From: Takakia lepidozioides
Lineage: Eukaryota; Streptophyta; Takakiopsida; Takakiales; Takakiaceae
Length of the DNA: 64,000 nt
Assembly (NCBI GenBank): GCA_030704615.1
Contig: CM060732.1
Span: 21,638,001 to 21,702,000 of the forward strand
Direction of reading: 5' to 3'
Made by a program: the position numbers and the translations under genes. The stretch's first letter is position 1; each line of letters begins with the position of its first letter. Shown piece after piece: positions 46,935 to 56,340 of this stretch. Under the pieces are notes generated by a model that was given only the letters and a program-made list of their open reading frames with translations, ran no database searches and had not been told where the DNA came from.

Positions 46935-48180
46935 CCCCCCTCCATGGACATTCCCACCTGGAATGTCCAGTAGGACAACACATATGGCATAGGTTTCCCT
47001 TTTCTGTACTCGAAAAGGGTTCCGTTACCCTTACACTGAATGCATTAATGGGCCCACAATTAGTATTAGCTGCTGTACCCGGGTAGGTACTTTGACGGCC
47101 TTATTTGTCCTCTTGCATGATGAAACCCACTTTTGCAATCGATGTAGTGCGGTGTGCTTCGCCTTAGTGGCCACGTGTCCGTTTCTAAACATGCCGCCGA
47201 CTTCCCCTCTCCGCGTGGCACATTCTCCAAGTTTGACTTCCAAACTTTTTTTTCACTTGATAGCCACTTTTCTAACGTTAATTCGCGTCCACCTGTTACT
47301 GACCCTATGGACTGTGTAACCTGCATGGGCTGGGTTGGGCTGTGACAGGCTGTGTGGCATAGGGGGGGCTGTGGAGGATGTGGGTGACGCTGTGAGGGGT
47401 GTGTGATAGGCTTTGTCACGATGTGATGGGCTATGATAGGCTGTGTCACGCTGTGATGGGCTGTGATAGCTATGCGAACACCTGTACTTTCTGCCCTGGT
47501 CATATACGCTCGGCTTAGCGACAAGTGCTACATACTCCGTTGGTATCACTGGCGCAGCCCGTGACTGTTTTTGCGTTTCAACATGCAAATCGTGCTGCAA
47601 TGGTTTGTCATGGATACCACTGTACCCTTCAACTTATTGACATTGATTCTTCTCAGCATTTCTTTGTTAATGGTTTGTAACATGGCGGTGTTGTTATCAT
47701 ACATCTTCTGTATAACTGCCGTCAGCAGCTTTGTATCCCAATCCGTTCTGTTTGCATTGACTATCTTAGCCAAGATAGTACATAGTATTTTGTTGGTAGC
47801 CTCTGCCTGCCCATTACCCTGTGGGTAATATGTTGTACTCTTCCTATGCACAATCATGAACTCCTTAGTCAATAGTTCAATGGTCTCATTAATGAAGTGA
47901 CTTCCCTGGTTACTGATAAATTCCAGGGGACAGCCAAATCGTGTAAGTATGTTCTCATACATGAACCTTGCTGTGGACTTGGCTGTGTTGTCCCTCAGAG
48001 CTTTAGCTTCCACCCACTTCGTAGTATAATCAGTGGCTGTAATTATGTACTTGTTCTGTGTGTTTCTTGGCTGGTGGATTAATGGTCCAACAAAGTCTAG
48101 TCCCCATTTCTGAAATGGTTCAGTAGGCATCGTAGGATGCAAAGCCATCTTCCTAGATCTCTGCAAAGGTCCTAGCCTCT
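46935..48180 (-). repeat. Left arm of a long gypsy inverted repeat
   Basis: Reverse-complement match to 50065-51634, covering the integrase core, its 3' flank, a decamer array and a purine tract. It lacks about 330-360 bases present in the right arm (integrase C-terminus). The match begins at CCCCCCTCCATGG (46935) and ends at GGTCCTAGCCTCT (48180). Confidence 0.9.
47330..47472 (-). repeat. Decamer array (CCYATCACAG), left copy
   Basis: On the minus strand, 10-bp units of the CCYATCACAG / CGTCACACAG type repeat about 12-14 times with some decay (on the plus strand they read GGCTGTGATG). It lies in the 3' flank of the integrase, matching the array at 51131-51250. Confidence 0.85.
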
Positions 48181-48538
48181 GACACTCATCACAACTCTGA
48201 CAATACTTGTGTACATCTTTGAACAAAGTAGGCCACCAGTAACCTGCAAGTAGTATCTTCCTACAAGTAGTCTCTTCTCCAAAATAACCTCCAGCCACTC
48301 CTTTATGAACTTCCTCCAAAACTTTATTTACTTCATGGTGGTACAAGCATCGTTTAAGTACTCCATCAGGTCCTAGCTTATACATTCTGCCCCCTACCAT
48401 AGTATAAGGTAAAGCCTTGATAGCGATTCTCTTCCTCTGCTCCTTACCATAACTAGGTGGGCACTGACCATGAGTAAGGTAGTATCTGATTGGCCACTGC
48501 CAATCTAACCATTCATCTGCACTTCCCTGCACCTCCAT
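47546..48538 (-). pseudogene. Ty3-gypsy integrase, minus-strand copy, catalytically altered and internally deleted
   Basis: A 330-codon frame with HHCC region EEVHKGVAGGYFG and CDEC (the second His is replaced by Tyr 85). The DDE core has GLDFVGP (Asp 148), FISNQGSHF (Asn 210 where Asp is expected) and GNGQAEATNK (Glu 246). After DWDTKLLTA the frame jumps to IQKMYDNNTAM, skipping the segment seen in the plus-strand copy at about 50525-50885. So this copy has lost two active-site or zinc residues and part of its C-terminus, and cannot be functional. Confidence 0.88.
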
Positions 48539-48659
48539 TGCAAATAAACTCGCATCAGGTAATTGGTCATCTACTCATGTGGCTGGCTCTCCTGTTGTTA
48601 GGCGTGACAAATGATCTGCCACAAGATGCAAATGGCCAGGCTTGTAAACAACTTCGAAC

Positions 48660-50047
48660 TCAAACTCGTGCAAGAATTAACCACCTTGCTATCCTTCCAC
48701 TTATCAAAGGTTTGTCCACCAGATATATCAGAGCCTGGTGATCTACATAAAATATAAACTTTCTTCCCAATAGGTAATGCCTGAATTTCTTGACTGCATA
48801 AATCATTGCCAGTGCTTCTCTTTCAGTTGTGCTATAGTTCCTTTCAGCACTGTTCATCAACCTGCTAGCATAGTACACAGGTGAATCTATATTTCATGTA
48901 ACATTTTGGGCTAACACCGCTCTCAACGCTTCCCATGAGGCATCACAGTGACCATGAAATACTACATGCCAGTGAGGGTTAATCAGCACAGGTGTAGTTG
49001 TTACTGACAATGTAAGTTCCTCAAAAGCCTGTTGACATTCAGCTGTCCATGCAAACACTGCATCTTTCTTCAGAAGCTTGCTCAATGGTGCTGCTATCTG
49101 TGCATACCTTTTGACAAATCTTCTGTAATAACTGGTTTGTCCAAGGAATCTCCTTAGACTCTTAACATTTACTGGTGGTGGAGAGACTTTAATAGCCTTT
49201 GTCTTCTTGGGATCCACAAGAAGTCCCCTCTTACACACAATGTGTCCCAAAAGCACCCCTGAGTTCACACAGAAAGTACACTTCTCTGGATTCAGGCCCA
49301 GACCTCTCATCCTGCATCTGGCCAAACATAACTCCAATTTATGCAAGTGCTCATTCTTAGAGCTGTACACACTGAAATCATCCAAGAACACCTTCATGAA
49401 ATCATCCAGATACTCATGAAAAGATTCACTTATCACTCTCTGAAAGGTTGCTGGTGCATTACAAAGTCCAAAAGGCATGACTTTGTATGCATAAGCACCC
49501 CAGTCTGTGATGAAAGCTGTCTTTCCCTGGTCTTCTTCTGCCACTTGCACTTGATTATAACCAAAGAAGCCATCCATGAATGAGTACATCTCATGGCCTA
49601 CCACAGTGTCCAATACCGCTTCTGTGAATGACAAGGGAAAATGATCTTTCTTCGTGCAAGCATTCAACTTCTTATAGTTCATACAAACTCTCAGTTTACC
49701 ATTCTTCTTGGCAACTATCACAATGGGTGACAACCAAGTTGTATACTCTATCAGGTATATAAACTTAGCCTCAGCCAACTTCTTGATCTCTTCTCCAACC
49801 TTCTGTGCATAGTTGGGATTCATTCTGTACCTTGTCTGTTTGATTGGTACTGACCCTGGTTCCAGTTCAATCTTATGCTGACAGATCTCAGGTGGTGGTA
49901 TCCTTTTAGATCCTCGTAGCTCCAAGCAAATACATCTCTGTATTTGATGAACAAACTCTTAGCTTCCTCAAAGAATTCTGGCTCCAAATCAGCCCCTACC
50001 TTCACCATCCTCGGTTCCTCTTCAGTTCCCACATTCACTTCTCTCAC
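48660..50047 (-). pseudogene. Ty3-gypsy reverse transcriptase and RNase H
   Basis: Starts mid-protein at 50063 with VREVNVGTEEEPRMVKVGAD and FAWSYEDLKG, shifts frame near 49900, then runs 49925-48894. RT motifs: LSPIVIVAKKNGKLRVCMNY, FMDGFFGYNQV, TAFITDWGAY, MPFGLCNAPATFQR, VFLDDFSVYS (catalytic DD), LNPEKCTFCV, GHIVCKRGLLVDP, LRRFLGQTSYYRRFV. RNase H follows with SRLMNSAERNYSTTEREALA and YVDHQALIYL (48878-48660), separated by a stop near 48893. Protease and gag are absent on this side: the sequence is cut head-to-head at 50063-50065 against a plus-strand integrase copy. Confidence 0.92.
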
Positions 50048-50065
50048 CTGCTCATCAGCTGTGAA

Positions 50066-50995
50066 GAGGCTAGGACCTTTGCAGAGATCTGGGAAGATGG
50101 CTTTGCATCCTACGATGCCTACTGAACCATTTCAGAAATGGGGACTAGACTTTGTTGGACCAATTAACCCACCGGCCAAGAATACACAGAACAAGTACAT
50201 AATTACAACCACTGATTATACTACGAAGTGGGTGGAAGCTAAAGCTCTGAGGGACAATACAGCCAAGTCCACAGCAAGGTTCCTGTATGAGAACATACTT
50301 ACACGATTTGGCTGTCTCTTGGAATTTATCAGTGACCAGGGAAGTCACTTAATTAATGAAACCATTGAACTATTGACTAAAGAGTTCATGATTGTGCATA
50401 GGAAGAGTACAACGTATTACCCACAGGGTAATGGGCAGGCAGAGGCTACCAACAAAATACTATGTACAATCTTGGCTAAGATAGTCAATGCAAACAGAAC
50501 GGATTGGGATACAAAGCTGCTGATAGCTTTGTGGTCATACAAGACTTCATATAAAGTCACCACTAAGTATACACCATTCTAATTAGTTTATGGTATGGAA
50601 GCTTTACTTCCAGTGGAATTCTTGTTACCTATCATGAGAACTGAATGGGGAAAGAGAATGGAATTGGAAGATTCAATTAAGGTCAGGAACATGAATTATA
50701 CCATGTGGAAGAAGTACGTGTGCTGATGCAGCTGATAAAATGACCAGAATTCAGATGAAGAGGAAGGAACAGTTTGATGAGGGCAAATTAAAGACTTTTA
50801 AGACGGGAGATTTGGTTCTCTGGTTGCAGAAGAAGAGGAAGATTAAAGTTTCTAAGCTTAAATCACCATGGAAGGGACCTTATGTCATATAGAAGATGTA
50901 TGATAACAACACAGCCATGTTACAAACCATTAACAAAGAGATGCTGGGAAGAGTCAATGCCAATAAGTTGAGGGGTACAGTGGTATCCATACAAA
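50066..50995 (+). pseudogene. Ty3-gypsy integrase, plus-strand copy
   Basis: Begins abruptly at RLGPLQRSGKMALHPTMP, so the zinc finger is missing. The DDE core is intact: GLDFVGP, FISDQGSHL, GNGQAEATNK. After a stop at 50579 (YTPF) the C-terminal part continues across stops (VYGMEALLPVEF, GDLVLWLQKKRK, KLKSPWKGPYV, MYDNNTAM). About 330-360 bases here are absent from the left-arm copy. Confidence 0.88.
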
Positions 50996-51130
50996 CCATT
51001 GCAGCACGATTTGCATGTTGAAACGCAAAAGCAGTCACGGGCTGCGCCAGTGATACCAACGGAGTATGGAGAGCACTTGTCGCTAAGCCGAGCATATATG
51101 ACCAGGCGGGAAACTACAGGTGTTCACATA

Positions 51131-51250
51131 CCTATCACAGCCCATCACAACGTCACACAGCCTATCACAGCCCATCACAGCATCACATAGCCTATCACAG
51201 CCCATCACAGTGCCACACAGCCTATCACAGCCTAACACAGCCCATACAGA
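51131..51250 (+). repeat. Decamer array, 12 exact 10-bp units in four 30-bp blocks
   Basis: Twelve consecutive 10-mers keep perfect register: CCTATCACAG, CCCATCACA(A/G), then a variable third unit (CGTCACACAG, CATCACATAG, TGCCACACAG), repeated. Unit length 10 matches one turn of B-DNA. Confidence 0.95.
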
Positions 51251-51634
51251 TTACACAGTCCATAGGGTCAGTGACAGGTGGACGCGAATTAACGTTAGAA
51301 AAGTGGCCATCAAGTGAAGAAAAAGTTTGGAAGTCAAACTTGGAGAATGTGCCACGCGGAGAGGGGAAGATGGGGGCATGTTTAGAAACGGACACGTGGC
51401 GGCTAAGGCGAAGCACACCGCGCTGCATCGATTGTAAAAGTGAGTTTTATCATGCATGAGGACAAATCGGGCCGTCAAAGTACCTACCCGGTACAACAAC
51501 TAATACTAATTGTGGGCCCATTAATGCATTCAGTGCCAGGGTAACAGAACCCTTTTCGAGTTCAGAAAAGGGAAACCTATGCCACATGTGCTGTCCTACT
51601 GGACATTCCAGGTGGAAATGTCCATGGAGGGGGG

Positions 51635-52028
51635 TGGAATTAAGGAATATCTAAGCAGTCCACAGCCAATCAGGAGTGAGAATTACATGCAGGTGGTTCC
51701 CTCCAAGAAACAAGAACAAGAAATAGGAAGTGTTATGAGCGGAAGAGTCGGAGTGGCTCTGAATAGCCAAGCTCTCGACGGAAGGGGCAATCAAAGCACT
51801 AGCCTGGTAGCTATGGCAGATGTAACCGATTACACACTCGCTTTACTTCTCACGCAGTGGTGCAAGGACGGACGCATTGAGAGTATATTTTCTCTCACTC
51901 GTTACTTGCAAGCCCCATAGGCTTACACGCACTTACCTGTTCCATTCTGTACCAACCATACCTTCATGCTCTGTGCCCTGCAAGCTTTCCTTCAGCTGTT
52001 TCAAACAAAGCCTTTCTGTTTGTCTAGA
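51635..52028. other. Stretch after the purine tract, possible LTR or leader
   Basis: Starts TGGAATTAAGG directly after the purine run. It is open on the plus strand from 51579 to 51920 without a recognised domain. No tRNA primer site was identified. Confidence 0.3.
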
Positions 52029-52715
52029 ATGAAGAGAGTGAGGGGAATGGAGGATATCAGGGTGAAGAGCACCACGATACTGCAGAAGCAAACAATTGCA
52101 GCACCGCAGGCAGTACAACTGCTAAGGGAGTTGCGATTGGAGGGGTTGCTACGCAAAGACTGGTCCTTGCATCATCGGTAGTTCACGATACAATTTCTTC
52201 AGAACTTTGAGCCTCGGACGGGAGTTACTCAGGTGAGGGGAGTAGATATAGAAATTACTCCCCAGTACCTGCAGCAATTGTTTGATTTGCCATCCGGACA
52301 TGTGGATGTGGATGAGCACAGGGCAAGATTGCAGATAGGGAATTTGTTCCAAGAAGGGAGTTTCTTTAAAACTCAAGGTTACGCTTGTACCAAAGCCGAG
52401 TACCCAGGGCTTAGGGAAGTTGGCCAAATATTGAACGTTCTGTTTGCCATGAAACAGAACCAACAGTATTTGAGCAGGTCATTCACAGAGGAGATCCTGA
52501 AGGCTTTGAGGGGAGAGGATGTCGCTTGGGCGGAGTTAATGTACAATGGACTGGTGGACGAGATGAAGAGGTTACATGGCACTGCTGCTAAGTCTCTGAT
52601 CATTGTGTCTGGTCCAGTCATTGCCCAAATAATTCTTGATTCTTGCATACTTGATACTCGGGAACGTAAGGAGATGGGAGTGTTTGAGGCAGAAATCACT
52701 GCAATTGAAGAGTAG
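52029..52715 (+). pseudogene. Retroelement-associated ORF, N-terminal domain
   Basis: ATG at 52029; one in-frame TAG at 52179-52181 interrupts an otherwise open 229-codon frame to 52715. It encodes a helical protein with QVRGVDIEITPQYLQQLFDL, GYACTKAEYPGL and SLIIVSGPVIAQIILDSCIL. The VRGV-I-I-TP..L..LFDLP phrase resembles the domain annotated as putative plant transposon protein in extra ORFs of some gypsy elements (Athila/Tat type); this is recalled, not searched. It is followed by frameshifted sequence and then a coiled-coil region, probably parts of one original protein. Confidence 0.5.
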
Positions 52716-53540
52716 GGCTCTTCACACAGTGAGGGTGGACTGGCAGGGCAACACCAATCTAAGAGACAGAGGCGGGGTATGACTGTAGTGGCGGATCCAC
52801 TGGCTTCACGGAAACCGCACGATAATGTTTCCCAAGCTCTTGTGGAGGTTGGGGGCACAGCAGCACAGAGAGCTGTTATTATTGGAAGCACGCCCTTCAG
52901 AGAGAGAAGATGAAGTCAATTCGATACCACAGCCAACACAACCAATTGACTCAGTTGTTTTGGAGGTTCCACAGTTACTATATGCTGTGACTTCACCCCC
53001 AATTGCTCTGGAAGGAGAAAGGTTGGACATTCCCACTACAGAGCAGGTCGTGGCCGAAATTGAGAAGGGTGACCTTCTCTATGAAAACTCTGGCTTGGTA
53101 AGGGAATCAGTGATTCCAGAGGTGCAGCGGTTGTCCAGGGAAAACCCTGCTATGCATGTAATACCCACACCTGTGACGGAGGTACCAGGGGTAGAATATC
53201 AAGACACTGCAGCACCTGTGGCGGATGAGGTGGTTCAGGAAGAAAATCTGGGGGGGCAATGGCCTGAATGGTTGGTGAGACACACTGTCGAGGATCAGGA
53301 AGAATAGCAGCAAGCTCACCATGATTACCCTCAGCAGGCCATGCTTATGAGTTCCATAAGAAGAACACTTAATTTGTTGGGCACTTCTGTGAAATCCCAT
53401 GTTCCATCTACCCAATTGGCAGCTTTGAGGGAGGAACTCAGGAAGAGTTTGAGGCTCGACTTGCCACTGAGTGTGCTAACAAGGTAGATGAGGAGGTCAA
53501 TCTCAAGTTACGGCAAGAGTTAGAGGACACAAAGGCTGCT
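52716..53540 (+). pseudogene. Acidic linker region of the same retroelement ORF
   Basis: After the stop at 52715, coding continues in another frame (RQRRGMTVVADPLASRK, ALVEVGGTAAQRAVIIGS) and then 52825-53307 in a third, rich in Pro, Glu and Val (IPTTEQVVAEIEKGDLLYEN, VIPTPVTEVPGVEYQD). A stop at 53305-53307 is followed by RRTLNLLGTSVKSHVPS. Looks like a disordered spacer between the first domain and the coiled coil. Confidence 0.45.
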
Positions 53541-54113
53541 TTGCAGTTGGCCAAGGGACATTTGATTGAAGCAGGCCTCGCACAGGACCAGTTGCATGAA
53601 GCACATAAACAACAGTTATACCAAATGCAGGTGAAGCATGAGGGCAAGTTGCAAGAAGTGAATGCACTACATACAGAGTTGCAGGCAGTACATGAGAGGA
53701 TGACTATACAATGTGCTACACTCACAACTACTCTTGAGCAAACTGCATTAGAAGTTAACAGACAAAGGGAGAAATGTATGAAGGCAGAGGCAGAGATAAT
53801 CGAGCAGACGAAACTCATTGTTGATATGAAGAATACAATCTGTCGCAATGAGAATACTTTCAAGCAATACAGACAGGTTGAGGCTGACCAAGAGAGGTAC
53901 ATCCTGGAGTTGCAACAAACAATCATGGTAAATAGAAATGAACTCTCTGTGGCTAACAAGGCTTGGAATGAAGCCAATAATCTGGCTACTGCCTATGCGA
54001 GTTTGGTTGAACCTCATGCGAAGCGCATGGAGGTTTTACAGCAGCAGTTAGATGTGTACAGGCTCACAAAGGAGCAGACTCTCAGGGGTGCCACACACAA
54101 ACTTGGTGGATAA
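53541..54113 (+). CDS. Long coiled-coil segment of the retroelement ORF
   Basis: A 190-codon open frame, almost entirely predicted coiled coil with regular heptads of Leu/Ala/Val among Gln, Glu and Lys (LHEAHKQQLYQMQVKHEGKL, LQAVHERM, LTTTLEQTALEVNRQREK, QLDVYRLTKEQTLRG). It has no stop within. The next segment begins 75 bases on in a different frame with another coiled coil. Seen alone it could be mistaken for a myosin- or SMC-like host protein. Confidence 0.55.
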   Translation: MQLAKGHLIEAGLAQDQLHEAHKQQLYQMQVKHEGKLQEVNALHTELQAVHERMTIQCATLTTTLEQTALEVNRQREKCMKAEAEIIEQTKLIVDMKNTICRNENTFKQYRQVEADQERYILELQQTIMVNRNELSVANKAWNEANNLATAYASLVEPHAKRMEVLQQQLDVYRLTKEQTLRGATHKLGG

Positions 54114-54187
54114 CCACCTTATGCAGGTCTGGTTAGCACAAGGGCCGGTGGAAGGCAAAGCACCATGGAAGCTCACCTTAGGGCGAG

Positions 54188-55072
54188 ATGAATGAGCTCA
54201 GACTGCAGGTGCAGAACATTGCCACAACTACTATAGACAATGTCTATAGTAGAATAGCGGAGCTACAGGAGGATGTAGAAGGCCTGCAGACTCAGGTGGA
54301 TGACCTGAGTTCAAATATTGACAAGAGAGTCTTTGTACCTGAGGAGCAGCTGATGGCTACTTATTTACATGCCAGAACTCTAATTTTTCAGTCTTCTTCG
54401 CAAGGGGTGCAGGAGATGCCAGTGGTAGAAGGGCTAGTGGTACCAATACCACAACAAGTGACTGTGCAGGTAGCTGACCCTGTTGTTACTACAGCCACAC
54501 CACAGCCTGAGGTATGGGGGGATGCTGCTTTTAACCCACCTAAGACTCCTGCTGCACGAGAGTTAGGTCGGGCTATGATTATGCCCTTCAACCAAATTCC
54601 CATTGTGTTGGATTTGGCTTGGAAGGAATTTAGTCCGCCACAGTCGTTGGCTCATTACTACCAGATCATGCGCATTTGGCTGCCAGTGACGACTAGGACT
54701 AAGGTTCTTCCGAACAATCGACCCATTGAGGATCATCACTTTGCGAGGTATTGGTCAGGTACCATGTTGAAGGAATTAATTGCCTTCCAAGTTGTACATG
54801 TGTACATTTATACCAAAACCAAGGAGGTATCAAGTATTGTCATGGGCTGTGGATTATACTATGCTGCTTGTTTTCTAGCACGTTATCACATTGAGCAGCA
54901 GAAGATGCAATCGCGATTTCTGAGTTATTCCAGTGGGGATCATTGGGTCTTACCTTCAGTGCCACCTCATATGTACTTATATGATGCAAAAGTTATGATG
55001 CAGAAGGATTCCCAACTTCGTTCATGGTTTCATTCGGCTTGGAACAATTTGACAACAGAAATTCGGCCCTGA
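54188..55072 (+). CDS. C-terminal part of the retroelement ORF: coiled coil, Val/Pro linker, globular domain
   Basis: A 294-codon open frame. Residues 1-45 form a coiled coil (SRIAELQEDVEGLQTQVDDL). Residues 75-115 are a Val/Pro/Thr linker (VVPIPQQVTVQVADPVV). Residues about 120-294 are a globular region with FNQIPIVLDLAWKEFSPP, HYYQIMRIWLPVTTRT, GCGLYYAACFLARYH and SSGDHWVLPSVPPHMYLY. No family recognised for the globular part. It continues after a stop near 55072 with Arg/Ser-rich coding (55227-55568). Confidence 0.5.
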   Translation: MNELRLQVQNIATTTIDNVYSRIAELQEDVEGLQTQVDDLSSNIDKRVFVPEEQLMATYLHARTLIFQSSSQGVQEMPVVEGLVVPIPQQVTVQVADPVVTTATPQPEVWGDAAFNPPKTPAARELGRAMIMPFNQIPIVLDLAWKEFSPPQSLAHYYQIMRIWLPVTTRTKVLPNNRPIEDHHFARYWSGTMLKELIAFQVVHVYIYTKTKEVSSIVMGCGLYYAACFLARYHIEQQKMQSRFLSYSSGDHWVLPSVPPHMYLYDAKVMMQKDSQLRSWFHSAWNNLTTEIRP

Positions 55073-55226
55073 GGATATTTTCTTTAAGGGACATGATGCA
55101 TGGAAATACTTGCACTGTTCCCAAGTCATTGGCACACCTCTTACCTATACAGATAAGAAGTTCAGGACGTTCACTAATTTTGCGTGCTAGCGCTTACAAC
55201 AAGTTGTACAATTTAAACTTCCAGAT

Positions 55227-55568
55227 TTGGTTGGACAACATTGTATGTCACACAAGATTCCACTTAAAGTTCGGCCGTTAAAACACTTGAGGGGCGACAA
55301 TGATTCTGATACTACTGTTTCTTTAGCGGACTCTTTTGACATGGTAAAGGACTATGCACTTCAAATGGCAGAGAAGAAACGACGGGGATCTCCTATGCCG
55401 GAGAGGTTACCTCGTTATCAGCCAAAGGAGGGTCAGACATTTCCAGGTAGTGCTCAATCATCTCCGTCAACCAGTGACAGGATTCGGGCTCGCACATGGA
55501 GTCCTTCACGAGAGTCTCACCGTCGGAAGGGTGCTCGCTCACAAAGGTTTGCTAATCCCAAACAGTAA
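55227..55568 (+). pseudogene. Basic C-terminal tail of the retroelement ORF
   Basis: Frame of 113 codons with AEKKRRGSPMPERLPRYQ and a Ser/Arg-rich end (RTWSPSRESHRRKGARS). Ends 24 bases before a purine tract. Confidence 0.4.
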
Positions 55569-55591
55569 ACCGTGAGGACACGGTTTTTTGA

Positions 55592-56340
55592 GAGGGGGAG
55601 GAGTAAATGTTAGAGGGCTGCTTGGGACTTAGACGCTTTTACGGGTTCTGTGGGGTACCCTTAATTTTTGTGCAGATTGAGACCAACAGGAGCCTTAGGG
55701 GTGGCAGCAGCAGGCTTTAGGGGGGTTACACAGCCCGACACAGCTTTACACAGCCCGTCACAGCCCGTCACAGCCCAACACAGCCAACACAGCCTTACAC
55801 AGCCAGTCACAGCTCGGCACAGCTTGACACAGCCTGTCACAGTACATGGGGAACAGTTATCATTGACCGGGAATGACTGTGAGGGAACGACATCTGGAAA
55901 AGGAACGTGTTACTTCAGGGATGACGATTAATTAGTTAGGTGGTTAGAACAGCTTGCGGACAGATAAGGAGAGCGGCAACGGAAAGAAGGACACACACTT
56001 CACGGGGAGCGCTTCTGGGTCATGGATGAGAGGAGATCAGACGGGGAGCAAGAAGGAGGAAAGATGAACAATAGATGCTGATTACCTACAGAGTTGTAGT
56101 GATACGGTAGGGCAGATTAGAGTCACCATGGCATTGGCATGATACCTGATAAATCATAATCTGATACTTATTCGATACAAACACACTGTGTAGAGTGACA
56201 TGAGTGAAGCTGTGGAATGAATGCATGATTAACTAGAACTTAATAGATACTGAAGCAATCTGATGCTTCAGTATACACGGTAAGGTAAATTGATAACATG
56301 AAGACAAGAAGGAATACAAATAGGAAGCACAACCATGATT
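55592..56340 (+). other. Candidate polypurine tract and 3' LTR start
   Basis: GAGAGGGGGAGGAG at 55592-55605 followed by TAAATGTTAGAGG fits a polypurine tract plus an LTR opening TGTTAG. The presumed LTR carries a third decamer array. Its far end could not be set, because no second copy or target duplication was found. Confidence 0.4.
55729..55845 (+). repeat. Decamer array (NCACAGCCNN), third copy
   Basis: About 11-12 units of 10 bp (ACACAGCCCG, TCACAGCCCG, ACACAGCCTT and so on) with one slip near 55790. The same family as 47330-47472 and 51131-51250 but with a different third-unit pattern, so it is not a simple copy of either. Confidence 0.88.

Larger units (their letters stand above)
50065..51634 (+). 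repeat. Right arm of the long gypsy inverted repeat
   Basis: Partner of 46935-48180. It ends in the purine run ATGGAGGGGGG followed by TG, the expected look of a polypurine tract and LTR edge. The left arm diverges at the same point. Confidence 0.9.

Noticed and set aside
53541-54113. Host myosin/SMC-type coiled-coil gene
   Set aside because: The same strand carries retroelement-like coding before and after it and it ends near a purine tract, so it is better read as part of the element.
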